Counted from the stretch's first letter, positions 8,221 to 17,458 are shown. The stretch is DNA of 64,000 nt from Pseudomonas parafulva (GCF_002021815.1 NZ_CP019952.1:2139001-2203000); one strand, 5' to 3'. Translations and numbers: made by a program. The notes: generated by a model not told the origin, from the sequence alone.

Positions 8221-8997
8221 ATGATCAAGGGTTGGGTTGGCCTGTTGTGCCTTGGGCTACTGCCACTGCTGGCAATGGCTGCCGAGCCGTGTAAACGGCT
8301 TACCGCCACTGGAAACCCGGAATATCCCCCCTACCTTTGGCATGACCCCCTGGACCCGCACCATCTGATTGGGGCCAATGCGGATCTGGTCACGCGCCTG
8401 GCCAACAGCCTTGGCCTGGAAATCGACGTCCTCTATGTAGGCCCTTGGTCCAGGGCCCAGGAAGAGGTTCGTACCGGCAGGGTCGACCTGATGGCCGGCT
8501 ACTTCATCACCGACGCCCGCCAGCAGCAAATGGACTTCATCCTGCCGGCGTTTCTCTACACGCCGAGCGTGATCTGGGCCCGTCGGGGGCATGGCTTCGT
8601 CTACGGGCAATGGTCGGACCTGCAGGGGCTCAAGGGTGGAACGCTGGTCAATAACAGTCACGGCCAGCCGTTCGATGCTTACGCCAAGCAGCACCTGACG
8701 CTCGAAGCGGTGCCCAGCGCCAGGCAAGCTTTCGAAAAGCTGATGCACGGGCGCAGTGACTATGTAATCTATGAGCAGTACCCAGGCCTAGCCCTGGCGC
8801 GCACCTTGGGCATCGACCAGCAGGTGCTGGTGCTGCAGCCGCCTGTCTCCAGCGAAGGCCTGTACCTGGCCCTGTCCAAGGCTTCGCCGTGCAATCAGCC
8901 GGCGCTGCGCGAAGCCCTGAGCCGGGCGATGCAGCAGCTCAACGCGCAGGAGGTACCGCAGCAGCTGCTCAAACTCAACCTGGAGCGCAGCCGCTAA
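8221..8997 (+). CDS. periplasmic solute-binding protein family 3 (amino-acid-binding-like)
   Basis: The 258-residue product has a cleavable signal peptide (residues 1-20, ending LLAMAAEPC) and an SBP_bac_3 fold. The typical opening 'TGNPEYPPYLW', the 'GANADLVTRLANSLGLEIDVLYVGPWSRAQEEVRTGRVDLMAGYFIT' core and the later 'KGGTLVNNSHGQPFDAY' hinge strand are all present. An SD (CCGGAGG) precedes the ATG. There is no permease or ATPase next to it, so it may be an orphan binding protein for a distant importer, or a sensor-type binding protein. The ligand is unknown. Its 3' end faces the cytochrome gene across 31 bp. Confidence 0.8.
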   Translation: MIKGWVGLLCLGLLPLLAMAAEPCKRLTATGNPEYPPYLWHDPLDPHHLIGANADLVTRLANSLGLEIDVLYVGPWSRAQEEVRTGRVDLMAGYFITDARQQQMDFILPAFLYTPSVIWARRGHGFVYGQWSDLQGLKGGTLVNNSHGQPFDAYAKQHLTLEAVPSARQAFEKLMHGRSDYVIYEQYPGLALARTLGIDQQVLVLQPPVSSEGLYLALSKASPCNQPALREALSRAMQQLNAQEVPQQLLKLNLERSR

Positions 8998-9028
8998 GGC
9001 CTTCCGGTGCTCGAATGCGCGGCATGGG

Positions 9029-10375
9029 TCAGCGCATCTGCAGGATGATCGGACTAGGGCTGGCAGGATCGGTATCTTTGCGCAGCTTGGCCACTGCCGC
9101 GGCTTCGACGGCGTTGCCGTGGTTACCCCAGGCACTTCGGATATAGCTCAGCACCTCTGCTGTTTCCTGATCGCTCAGTTGTGCACGCATGGCGGGCATG
9201 CGGTAGGCATCGGGCCTGCCATCGGCCACGGCCCGCTGCGACCCGTTCAGGGTGATGTTGATGGCTGAAGCAGCCTCCTTTGCAAGCAACGAAGTGGCGC
9301 CGGCCAAGGGCGGCATCCACTCACCCTGGCCCTTGCCGTCCATGCCGTGGCAGGTAGCACAGCGCGCCATGTACGTGCGTACGCCTGGGCGCTCCAGCTG
9401 GGCGAGCGTCGGCTCAGGCTGGTACTGCCAGGGTTTGCCATCTCGGGATGGATCGCCGGGCAGTGCCTTGAGGTAGTGGGCGATGGCCTGTAGATCGCCA
9501 TCGGTCATGAACTGCGTGGAGTTGTTGAATGCCTCGGTCATCGAGCCGAAGACCACGGCATGTCGATTGCGACCGGTCTTGAGAAACTGCACCACCTCAG
9601 CTTCGTTCCAGCGGCCAAGGCCGGTGTTAGGGTCATTGCGCAAACTGGGCGCGTACCAGCCGTCGAGCAAGGCGCCTGCGAGATACGGGGCGCCTGACTC
9701 GTCGAAGGCTTTTTCATTGAAAGCCAGGCCTCGGGGGGTATGGCAGCTGCCGCAGTGCCCAGGCCCCTGCACGATGTAGGCGCCGCGATTCCACAGTGCA
9801 TTCTGGTCGTCCTTCGCCACGTAAGGGCTCGCAGGTGCGAACGCGCCGTTCCACAGGGCGATGGGCCAGCGTAGGTTCAATGGCCAAGGTATGTCGCCAG
9901 GCGTGTTCGGCTGTCGTGCAGGCTGAACACTGCGCATGAAGAAGGCGTAAAGCGCACGTATGTCGTCGTCGCTGAGCTTGGCGTAGGAGGGGTACGGCAT
10001 GGCGGGATAGAGGCGGCGCCCGCCAGGCGCCACACCGTGGCGCACGGCCCGGTCGAAGTCGGCCAGCGAGTAGGCGCCGATGCCTGTCTCCGGGTCGGGT
10101 GTGATGTTGGTGGCGTGGATCGTGCCAAGCGGGGTAGCCATCTCGAGCCCCCCGGCCATCGGCGGTTCGCCAGGCAGGCTGTGGCAGGCGACGCAATCGC
10201 CCAGCCTTGCGACGTATTCCCCGCGACTGATCAATGCCGGGTCGTCGGTGGCGCGTGCCTGCTCATCAGAGAACGGCGAGGCAGGTTCACGGGTGACGTA
10301 CCAACCGGCCAGGCCGGCGGCGACCGCGCAGGGCAGCAACAGCCAGCCAAGGGTTCTAGCAGTACGAGGGTGCAT
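9029..10375 (-). CDS. membrane-anchored triheme cytochrome c, dehydrogenase subunit
   Basis: This 448-residue protein carries three CXXCH heme-c sites: C61/C64-H65, C208/C211-H212 and C339/C342-H343. An N-terminal uncleaved or lipid-free membrane anchor lies at residues 8-26. This is the layout of the cytochrome subunit of membrane-bound alcohol and aldehyde dehydrogenases (AdhB type), which passes electrons to ubiquinone or a terminal oxidase on the periplasmic side. It starts 17 bp after the molybdenum subunit gene, in the same operon. The three domains are spaced about 130-150 residues apart, as expected for three class I folds. It probably accepts electrons from the two upstream subunits. 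Confidence 0.9.
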   Translation of the reverse strand: MHPRTARTLGWLLLPCAVAAGLAGWYVTREPASPFSDEQARATDDPALISRGEYVARLGDCVACHSLPGEPPMAGGLEMATPLGTIHATNITPDPETGIGAYSLADFDRAVRHGVAPGGRRLYPAMPYPSYAKLSDDDIRALYAFFMRSVQPARQPNTPGDIPWPLNLRWPIALWNGAFAPASPYVAKDDQNALWNRGAYIVQGPGHCGSCHTPRGLAFNEKAFDESGAPYLAGALLDGWYAPSLRNDPNTGLGRWNEAEVVQFLKTGRNRHAVVFGSMTEAFNNSTQFMTDGDLQAIAHYLKALPGDPSRDGKPWQYQPEPTLAQLERPGVRTYMARCATCHGMDGKGQGEWMPPLAGATSLLAKEAASAINITLNGSQRAVADGRPDAYRMPAMRAQLSDQETAEVLSYIRSAWGNHGNAVEAAAVAKLRKDTDPASPSPIILQMR

Positions 10376-10392
10376 GGCGGCGTCCTTGTCGG

Positions 10393-12633
10393 TCAGTTGA
10401 AGGTATGACGGCTCATGGGCAGGCTGCGAACCCGTTGTCCGGTCAGTTGGGCCACGGCATTGGCCACCGCCGGTGCTACCGCGGGCAACGGTGGCTCGCC
10501 GATACCGCCCATCTTCGCGCCACTCTCAACGATGCGTACATGTACCCGAGCCATGCGCGCAGGCGGCAGGATCGGGTACAGGTCATAGTTGCGCGCACGC
10601 GGCATGCCATCGACGTACACCGCTTCCTCGACCAGCGTCTGCGACAACCCCAAGGCCACCGCGCCATTGACCTGGTGCTCGATAATGGCCGGATTGACGA
10701 TGCTACCCGGATCGATCGCCTGCCAGATGTCGTGGACCTTCACTTGGCCGTCTTCGATGGAGACCTCGGCGATCACGGCCGCTTCGGACCCGAAAGGGGA
10801 CGCCATCGCCAAGCCTCGGGCCCGCCGCGTGCCATCCTCGGCAGTGAAAGGCCCTCGTTTCCAGCCCCCTGAAAGCTCGACGACCGCTTGCAACAACTGG
10901 GTCAGGCGCGGGTTGTCTCGCAGCAGGTGCCGACGAAGGGCCAGAGGGTCCTGGCCTCCTTTGTCCGCCAGCTCGTCCAGGAAAGACTCATAGAAGAAGT
11001 CATTGAGCGAGTTGCCCACCGACCGCCAATAACCGAGCATGGCCGGGCCTTTGACGTACACCTGTGCGATGCGCTTGTTGGCTATGGCATAGGCCTTGCC
11101 CGATAGCCCTTCCAGTGCCGTGGGGTCGACCTTGTCACCTTGCTTGCCGGCCAGGGCTTCGGTGGGGCCTTCCGTGGCGCTGACCGCCTCCAGGACTACC
11201 GGCAAGCCTTCGGCATCGAGCCCGGCGCGGAACTTGACCGCGGCGACAGGGCGTAGCACATCGCGAAGGAACTCTTCCTCGCGGCTCCAGATCAGCTTGA
11301 CGGGCTGGCCTACCGCCTTGGCCAGGGCGATGGCCTGCGGGTAAGGGTTGGCGGACTCATACAGGAAGTGTCGACCGAAGAAGCCGCCAAGCAGCGGCGA
11401 GTGCAGCGTAATCTGGTCGGGTGACAGCCCGGTACGCTTGGCGATGTCATCGCGGAACATGTCGGGCGCCTGGTTGGGCAGCCAGACCTCCAGTGTGCCG
11501 TCGGGGTTGAAGCGGGCCAGGGCAGAAGGGGGCTCGAGCTGGGCATGGTTCAGGTACTGGTTGTGGTAGCTGGCCTCGACGGTGGTCACGGCGTTGTCCA
11601 GCGCGCTTGCCACGTCTCCGGCCGTTTCTTCATCACGGGTTGGACCCGTGGCACTGGCCAGGTGCTGGAGCCAGCCGTCGCTGGAAAAATCCGCCGGCAT
11701 GGCCCGCACGGTGGAATCTGCGGCTGGCTCCAGCCACTGTACTTGCAGTGCCTCGACCGCACGCTTGGCGTGCCACCAACGCGGTGCAACCACCGCTACA
11801 GCACCGGGCAGGCGATGCACCGAGTGCACGCCCTTCATGGCAGCCACCTGTGCCTCATTGCGCACCTGGCCCACCGTCATGCCCAGGCGAGGGGCATGCT
11901 GCACGGCGGCATGAAGCATATTAGGCACGCTGAGGTCGATGCAGTACATGGCCTTGCCGGTGGACTTGTCGTATGCATCCAGGCGCCGAACTGGCTTGCC
12001 AATCCAGCGAAAGTGGGCAGGATCACGAAGCTTGACGGTGGCGGGGTCGGGCACCGGCAGGTCCATGGCGCGTTTGGCCAGTTCGCCGTACGCAAGCGTG
12101 CGCCCTGACGTGGTATGTACTACGGTACCCGGCGTCGTGGTGAGCTCGCCCACCGCGACACCCAGTTGCTGCGCAGCGGCTTGCAGCAACATCGCCCGCG
12201 CCAGTGCGCCCAGGCGGCGCATGGTGGGGTAGCTCATGCGTACGGACATGCTGCCGCCGGTGATGCGCATGCCGTTTTCCATCACCACATAGGCTTGGCC
12301 AGGTGGGGCGCTGTCCACGATGAAGTGAGCAGGATCCACATCCAGCTCCTCACCAACAATCTGCGCCATGGCGGTGAACGGTCCTTGGCCGCCTTCCATG
12401 AACGGACTGAGCAGACGGACCGTGCCATCCGGTCGAATTTCCAGGAACGCCGGTACCTGGGTGCCTCGCTGCGCATCGGCAGCAGCTTGCACACGCGCAA
12501 CGCCCGTCGGCAGGCCGAAGCCCAGGACCAATGCGCCTGCAGCCGTGCCGACGAGGAAGCGGCGACGCGAGAGATTGACGGTTTCGCCAGCTTGCAATCT
12601 ATGCAGTTCAGCAACGGGATCAGGCGTGCTCAT
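10393..12633 (-). CDS. molybdopterin-binding subunit, isoquinoline 1-oxidoreductase/aldehyde dehydrogenase type
   Basis: This is the catalytic Mo subunit of a xanthine-oxidase-family dehydrogenase (746 residues). It hydroxylates an aldehyde or N-heterocycle with water and passes electrons to the [2Fe-2S] partner. A twin-arginine signal (SRRRFLVG at residues 22-29, then a hydrophobic stretch) shows export of the folded protein. 'MEGGQGPFTAMAQIVGEELDVD', 'LGGFFGRHFLYESANPYPQAI' and the C-terminal 'AIDPGSIVNPAIIEHQVNGAVALGLSQTLVEE' and 'GIGEPPLPAVAPAVANAV' segments match the family, including the glutamate in GIGEPP expected to act as base. The start codon overlaps the stop of the Fe-S gene by one base. 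Substrate is unknown; the family includes isoquinoline, nicotinate and aldehyde oxidisers. Confidence 0.9.
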   Translation of the reverse strand: MSTPDPVAELHRLQAGETVNLSRRRFLVGTAAGALVLGFGLPTGVARVQAAADAQRGTQVPAFLEIRPDGTVRLLSPFMEGGQGPFTAMAQIVGEELDVDPAHFIVDSAPPGQAYVVMENGMRITGGSMSVRMSYPTMRRLGALARAMLLQAAAQQLGVAVGELTTTPGTVVHTTSGRTLAYGELAKRAMDLPVPDPATVKLRDPAHFRWIGKPVRRLDAYDKSTGKAMYCIDLSVPNMLHAAVQHAPRLGMTVGQVRNEAQVAAMKGVHSVHRLPGAVAVVAPRWWHAKRAVEALQVQWLEPAADSTVRAMPADFSSDGWLQHLASATGPTRDEETAGDVASALDNAVTTVEASYHNQYLNHAQLEPPSALARFNPDGTLEVWLPNQAPDMFRDDIAKRTGLSPDQITLHSPLLGGFFGRHFLYESANPYPQAIALAKAVGQPVKLIWSREEEFLRDVLRPVAAVKFRAGLDAEGLPVVLEAVSATEGPTEALAGKQGDKVDPTALEGLSGKAYAIANKRIAQVYVKGPAMLGYWRSVGNSLNDFFYESFLDELADKGGQDPLALRRHLLRDNPRLTQLLQAVVELSGGWKRGPFTAEDGTRRARGLAMASPFGSEAAVIAEVSIEDGQVKVHDIWQAIDPGSIVNPAIIEHQVNGAVALGLSQTLVEEAVYVDGMPRARNYDLYPILPPARMARVHVRIVESGAKMGGIGEPPLPAVAPAVANAVAQLTGQRVRSLPMSRHTFN

Positions 12634-13088
12634 CAGGCTTTGGCTCCCTGCGCTAGGTCATGCATGGCTGCATGAATAGCGTTGTAGGTGCCGCAGCGGC
12701 ACAGGTTGATCATGGCTGCATCGATCTGCTCGGCGCTGGGTGCCGGGGTATGCTTGAGCAGCGCGGTCGCTGCCATTACCTGACCGGATTGGCAGTACCC
12801 GCATTGCGCGACCTGGTGTTCCACCCAAGCCGCTACCACCCGCTTGCCCACAGGGTCCGCCTCGATCGCCTCAATGGTCGACACGTGTCGGCCAACCACG
12901 CCGGACACCGGGGTTACGCAGGCGCGCACCACAACGCCGTCCACCAGCACCGAGCAAGCCCCGCACTGGGCTAGGCCGCAGCCATACTTGGTGCCGGTCA
13001 TGCCCAGATCGTCGCGGATCACCCACAAAAGGGGCGTGTCGGCGTCTGCATCGACCTGGTGGGTCGTACCGTTGATGAGTAGTTCCAT
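12633..13088 (-). CDS. [2Fe-2S] subunit of the molybdenum dehydrogenase
   Basis: This 151-residue electron-transfer subunit holds eight cysteines in the order of the XdhC/IorA small-subunit family. Plant-ferredoxin-type cluster ligands are C37, C42, C45 and C57; second-cluster ligands in the helical C-terminal domain are C96, C99, C130 and C132. It has no signal peptide, so it is presumably exported bound to the Tat-directed Mo subunit. It is the first gene of the three-gene operon, and the next gene begins in its stop codon (TGATG). No MocA/XdhC-type cofactor-maturation gene is adjacent. Confidence 0.92.
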   Translation of the reverse strand: MELLINGTTHQVDADADTPLLWVIRDDLGMTGTKYGCGLAQCGACSVLVDGVVVRACVTPVSGVVGRHVSTIEAIEADPVGKRVVAAWVEHQVAQCGYCQSGQVMAATALLKHTPAPSAEQIDAAMINLCRCGTYNAIHAAMHDLAQGAKA

Positions 13089-13349
13089 GGTTCACCTGCC
13101 AGTCATCGGTTAGCGCTGTTCTTGTCATGATCGTGGGGTGCGTCGCCCCGTGTAGAAACGCTAGCACAGCGCTGAACCGGTGCCTGCGCCAGGCTGTGCA
13201 GATACAGAGGATCAGGCAAGGATTTCCCCGGAATGCGCAAGCGCGAGGCCGCCATTGACGCGCATGCCGGTCGGGGAGGATTTCCGCTGTGAAAAACCGG
13301 ATAATGCCGACCATTGTGTTTTGCACGCTTAAAATCACGGTAAACCCGC

Positions 13350-15536
13350 ATGGAAATCAAGGTCAATTTTCTCGACAATCTCCGTCTCGAAGCCAAGTTC
13401 GATGACTTCACGGTGATCGCCGATCAACCGATCCGCTACAAGGGCGATGGCTCGGCCCCTGGGCCATTCGACTATTTCCTGGCGTCCTCGGCGCTGTGCG
13501 CGGCTTACTTCGTCAAGCTCTACTGCCAGACACGCGGCATTCCCACCGAAAACATACGCCTGTCGCAGAACAACATCGTCGACCCCGAGAACCGCTACAA
13601 CCAGGTGTTCAAGATCCAGGTGGAGCTGCCGGAAGACATCACCGACAAGGACCGCCAGGGCATCTTGCGTTCGATCGAGCGCTGCACGGTCAAGAAGGTG
13701 GTGCAGACCGGTCCGCAATTCGTGATCGAGGTGGTCGACAACCTCGATGCCGATGCCCAGGGTTTGCTCATGCCGGTGGCCGAAACCAGCACCCGTATCC
13801 CTGGCAAGGACCTGCCACTGGAACAGACGATTGCCAACATGTCCGGCATCCTGGCCGACCTCGGCATGAAGATCGAAATTGCTTCGTGGCGCAACATCGT
13901 GCCCAACGTCTGGTCGTTGCATGTGCGCGATGCGCAGTCGCCCATGTGCTTCACCAATGGCAAGGGCGCTACCAAAGAAGCGGCGCTGGCGTCTGCCCTG
14001 GGCGAATTCATCGAGCGGCTGAACTGCAATTTCTTCTACAACGATCAGTTCTGGGGAGAGGAGCTGGCCAATGCGGCGTTCGTGCACTACCCGGACGAAC
14101 AGTGGTTCAAGCCTGGCCCTCGGGATGCCCTGCCTGACGAAATCCTCGACGCGCATTGCCTGGCCATCTATAACCCCGATGGCGAACTGCGCGGCTCGCA
14201 CCTGTACGACACCAACTCGGGCAACACCGCCCGGGGCATCTGTTCGCTGCCGTTCGTGCGCCAATCAGACCAGCAGGTGGTGTACTTCCCGTCGAACCTG
14301 ATCGAGAACCTGTTCCTGAGCAACGGCATGAGCGCGGGCAACACGCTGGCCGAAGCGCAGGTGCAGTGCTTGTCCGAAATCTTCGAGCGTGCGGTCAAGC
14401 GTGAAATCCTCGAAGGCGAGCTGTGCCTGCCGGACGTTCCCGCCGAGGTGCTGGCCCGCTATCCGTCCATCGTCGCGGGTATCCAGGGGCTGGAGGAGCA
14501 GGGCTTCCCAGTACTGGTCAAGGACGCCTCGCTGGGTGGCGAATTCCCGGTGATGTGCGTCACCCTGATGAACCCGCGCACCGGTGGTGTGTTCGCTTCG
14601 TTCGGTGCGCACCCAAGCCTTGAGGTGGCCTTGGAGCGCAGCTTGACCGAACTGCTGCAGGGCCGCAGCTTCGAAGGTTTGAACGACCTGCCACAGCCCA
14701 CCTTCGAAAGCCACGCCCTGACCGAGCCGAACAATTTCGTCGAGCATTTCATCGACTCCAGCGGTGTTGTGTCGTGGCGCTTCTTCAGCGCCAAGGCTGA
14801 CTTCGAGTTCGTCGATTGGGATTTCACTGCCCAGGGCGAAGGTGCCAATGCGCAGGAGGCAGCCACCTTGTTCGGCATCCTCGAAGACCTTGGCAAAGAG
14901 GTCTACATGGCCGTGTACGACAACCTCGGGGCAATCGCCTGCCGAATCCTGGTGCCAGGCTATTCGGAAATCTACCCGGTCGAGGACCTGATCTGGGACA
15001 ACACCAACCGGGCGCTTTCTTTCCGCGCCGACATCCTCAACCTGCACCGCCTGGACAATCGCTCGCTCAAGCTGCTGCTCAAACGCCTGGACAATTGCGA
15101 TGTCGATGACTACACCACCATCACCACGCTGATTGGCGTTGAATTCGACGACAACACGGTATGGGGGCAACTGACCATCCTTGAGCTCAAGCTGCTCATC
15201 TGCCTGGCCGTGCAGCGCTTCGAGGAGGCCAAAGAGCTGGTCGAGGCGTTTCTTCAGTTCAACGACAACACCGTGGAACGGGGGCTGTTCTACCAGGCGC
15301 TTAATGTGGCATTGGAAGTGCAATTGGACGATGAACTGGACATGGCCGACTACGAAGTCAATTTCCGCCGCATGTTCGGCAACCCGCGCATGGATGCGGT
15401 GCTGGGCTCGATCGAGGGAAGCGTGCGCTTCCACGGCCTGACCCCGACCAGCATGAAGCTCGAAGGGCTGGATCGCCACCTGCGTCTGATCGACAGCTAC
15501 AAGAAGCTGCACGCCGCTCGGGCGCGACTGGCCTGA
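13350..15536 (+). CDS. ycaO: OsmC-YcaO fusion protein (RimO accessory factor type)
   Basis: The 728-residue protein joins two domains. Residues 1-135 form an OsmC-like domain whose two redox cysteines are both present (C50 in 'SSALCAAYF', C112 in 'IERCTVKKV'). From about residue 148 a complete YcaO domain begins, very close to E. coli YcaO, with the ATP-binding motifs 'KGATKEAALASALGEFIERL' and 'EAQVQCLSEIFERAVKREI', followed by a helical repeat C-terminus. E. coli YcaO assists RimO-dependent beta-methylthiolation of ribosomal protein S12 and lacks the OsmC part. YcaO enzymes activate amides with ATP. The OsmC domain may supply thiol or sulfide chemistry, but that is inference. The ATG at 13350 has only a weak SD. 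Confidence 0.88.
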   Translation: MEIKVNFLDNLRLEAKFDDFTVIADQPIRYKGDGSAPGPFDYFLASSALCAAYFVKLYCQTRGIPTENIRLSQNNIVDPENRYNQVFKIQVELPEDITDKDRQGILRSIERCTVKKVVQTGPQFVIEVVDNLDADAQGLLMPVAETSTRIPGKDLPLEQTIANMSGILADLGMKIEIASWRNIVPNVWSLHVRDAQSPMCFTNGKGATKEAALASALGEFIERLNCNFFYNDQFWGEELANAAFVHYPDEQWFKPGPRDALPDEILDAHCLAIYNPDGELRGSHLYDTNSGNTARGICSLPFVRQSDQQVVYFPSNLIENLFLSNGMSAGNTLAEAQVQCLSEIFERAVKREILEGELCLPDVPAEVLARYPSIVAGIQGLEEQGFPVLVKDASLGGEFPVMCVTLMNPRTGGVFASFGAHPSLEVALERSLTELLQGRSFEGLNDLPQPTFESHALTEPNNFVEHFIDSSGVVSWRFFSAKADFEFVDWDFTAQGEGANAQEAATLFGILEDLGKEVYMAVYDNLGAIACRILVPGYSEIYPVEDLIWDNTNRALSFRADILNLHRLDNRSLKLLLKRLDNCDVDDYTTITTLIGVEFDDNTVWGQLTILELKLLICLAVQRFEEAKELVEAFLQFNDNTVERGLFYQALNVALEVQLDDELDMADYEVNFRRMFGNPRMDAVLGSIEGSVRFHGLTPTSMKLEGLDRHLRLIDSYKKLHAARARLA

Positions 15537-15545
15537 CGTCTGGCA

Positions 15546-15603
15546 GGCATGCGGGCCTGGATAGGCCGCGTATGCCACGAAGGGCAGCGGTTCGGGGTTT
15601 TTT
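15546..15603 (+). terminator. candidate terminator after ycaO
   Basis: An interrupted hairpin (GGCAT at 15546-15550 with ATGCC at 15572-15576, and an inner GGCCT/AGGCC pair) is followed by a shorter CGAA/TTCG hairpin and a run of six T at 15598-15603. The T-run supports a factor-independent terminator for ycaO. Confidence 0.5.
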
Positions 15604-15730
15604 GCAGGATATTTCAGCTATGTATGGCTGAACTATCGGCTCGTCAAGGTGCTCATTTGCTAGGCGCACCCTGCGTATCCCCGCGGGCCGTCTCTCGTCG
15701 GCCCCGGTCACTGAACGAAAAGGAGGCACC

Positions 15731-16159
15731 GTGACCGTTTCCGACCCTACCCTGTACCGCTGCAGACCCGGCCCGCTGCATGCATTATTGTTGGCGGGCA
15801 CCGTGCCACTGTTCCTGGGGGCAATGATTAGTGACATTGCCTACTACAACAGCTACCAGATCCAATGGAGCAACTTTGCCGCCTGGCTGATCGCAGGCGG
15901 GTTGGTGTTCTGCGGGCTGGCCCTGCTGTTCGCCCTGGCCAACCTGATCAGCGCTCGACACAAGACCGGGCGGCCAACCCTTTACTTCTTGCTCTTGCTG
16001 GTGACGTGGGTGCTGGGGTTGGTCAACGCCTTCGAGCATGCCAAGGACGCCTGGGCTGTGATGCCGTCCGGGCTGGTACTGTCGGTGATCGTGACCGTGC
16101 TCGCTGTGGTGACGGCATGGCTTGGCTTGAGCAACCTGCGTTCGGGAGGTGAAGCATGA
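15731..16159 (+). CDS. DUF2231 membrane protein
   Basis: This 142-residue protein has four hydrophobic segments (about residues 17-34, 47-70, 81-100 and 107-130). The 'RPGPLHALLLAGTVPLFLGAMISDIAYYNS' opening is typical of DUF2231. The start is GTG at 15731 with a strong AGGAGG six bases upstream. Its last codons overlap the next gene in an ATGA, so it is made together with a PQQ-type dehydrogenase lipoprotein. The histidine of 'PLH' and the conserved Asp in the 'ISD' motif are possible cofactor or proton ligands, but the family has no established function. A link to electron transfer from the dehydrogenase is inference from the operon. Confidence 0.8.
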   Translation: MTVSDPTLYRCRPGPLHALLLAGTVPLFLGAMISDIAYYNSYQIQWSNFAAWLIAGGLVFCGLALLFALANLISARHKTGRPTLYFLLLLVTWVLGLVNAFEHAKDAWAVMPSGLVLSVIVTVLAVVTAWLGLSNLRSGGEA

Positions 16160-17445
16160 GAGCGCTGCACGCTGTGAGCTTGTTGTCCCTTTCGCTGTTG
16201 CTGGCGGCTTGCGGCGGTGAGGGTGACCCCACCCAGGCCCGTGGGCCTGACCCGAAGCTGCCCGAGCCCCAGCGCGGTCTGCTGCCCAGCATGAAGATCG
16301 CCGAGCCGGTGGCCTGGGGGCAGCAAAAGCCGACCGTGCCCGACGGTTTCAGCATCACGGCCATCGCGACCGACTTGAAGATCCCGCGTCAGAGCCTGGT
16401 GCTTCCCAATGGCGACATCCTGGTGGCCGAAGGGCGGGGCGGCAGCGCTGCCAAACTCAAGCCCAAGGATGTGATCGCCAGCCAGATCAAGGCCAAGGGC
16501 AATACCCAGGTCAAGGGCGGCAACCGCCTGACCCTGTTGCGCGATGCCGATGGTGATGGCAAGTATGAGCTGCAGACCGTCTTTGCCGAGAACCTGAATG
16601 CGCCTTATGGCCTGGCATTTGCCGATGGCAAGTTGTACGTGGCCAATCAGGATGCGCTGGTGCGCTTCGACTACCGCGACGGCCAGACAAAGGCCGACGG
16701 CCCGCCGGTCAAGCTCACCGACCTGCCGGCCGAGGTCAACCACCACTGGACCAAAGCCCTGACCATCAGCCCGGACGGCCGCTTCCTCTATGTCGGCATC
16801 GGTTCGAACAGCAACATCACCGAGCGCGGCCTTGAGGTCGAGATCGACCGTGCGATGGTATGGGAAGTCGATGCCCAGACGGGCGCACATCGGCCCTACG
16901 CCACCGGGCTGCGCAACCCCACTGCACTGGCTATCCAGCCGGGTACCGGGCAGCTCTGGACAGTGGTCAACGAGCGCGACGAACTGGGCCCAGACCTGGT
17001 CCCCGACTACCTGACGTCCGTGCGTGAGGGCGGCTTTTACGGCTGGCCCTACAGCTACTGGGGGCAGAACGTCGACGACCGAGTGCGGCCGCAGAATCCT
17101 GACAAAGTAGCTGCGGCGATCAAGCCCGACTACAGCCTGGGGTCGCATGTCGCGGCGCTGGGTGTCGACTTCTCAACGGCCGCCATGGGCCAAGGCTTTG
17201 CCGAGGGGGTGTTCGTGGGCGAGCACGGCAGCTGGAACAGGCCGAACCCGGTTGGCTACAAGGTCATCTTCGTGCCGTTCAGCAACGGCAAGCCGGCAGG
17301 CGAGCCCATCGATTTCGCCACCGGCTTTCGAGGTGAAGATGGCAAGACGCGTGGGCGTCCAGTGGGTGTGACAGTCGATCCGCGTGGGGCATTGATCATT
17401 GCGGACGATCTGGCCAACACCGTCTGGCGGGTGACGCGCAACTGA
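16156..17445 (+). CDS. PQQ-type sugar dehydrogenase lipoprotein (sorbosone dehydrogenase family)
   Basis: The 429-residue protein is a six-bladed beta-propeller of the soluble glucose/sorbosone dehydrogenase family. A lipoprotein signal with lipobox LAAC places the lipidated cysteine at residue 19. Family segments include 'APYGLAFADGKLYVAN', 'HHWTKALTISPDGRFLYVGIG', 'GLRNPTALAIQPGTGQLWTVVNERDELG' and 'GGFYGWPYSYWG'. The His in HHW and the Asn-Glu-Arg-Asp stretch correspond to active-site and calcium/PQQ regions in the family. It would oxidise a sugar or aldehyde at the membrane surface. The gene is translationally coupled (ATGA) to DUF2231. The true substrate is unknown, and PQQ use is inferred from the family. 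Confidence 0.85.
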   Translation: MRALHAVSLLSLSLLLAACGGEGDPTQARGPDPKLPEPQRGLLPSMKIAEPVAWGQQKPTVPDGFSITAIATDLKIPRQSLVLPNGDILVAEGRGGSAAKLKPKDVIASQIKAKGNTQVKGGNRLTLLRDADGDGKYELQTVFAENLNAPYGLAFADGKLYVANQDALVRFDYRDGQTKADGPPVKLTDLPAEVNHHWTKALTISPDGRFLYVGIGSNSNITERGLEVEIDRAMVWEVDAQTGAHRPYATGLRNPTALAIQPGTGQLWTVVNERDELGPDLVPDYLTSVREGGFYGWPYSYWGQNVDDRVRPQNPDKVAAAIKPDYSLGSHVAALGVDFSTAAMGQGFAEGVFVGEHGSWNRPNPVGYKVIFVPFSNGKPAGEPIDFATGFRGEDGKTRGRPVGVTVDPRGALIIADDLANTVWRVTRN

Positions 17446-17458
17446 TGCAATCGGCTGC

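Noticed and set aside
14265..15578. 437-codon minus-strand frame over ycaO
   Set aside because: It lies wholly opposite a strongly conserved gene, and its composition is that of an antisense GC-skewed frame. No family similarity seen.
15982..17148. 388-codon minus-strand frame over the sugar dehydrogenase
   Set aside because: Antisense shadow of a clear beta-propeller lipoprotein gene.
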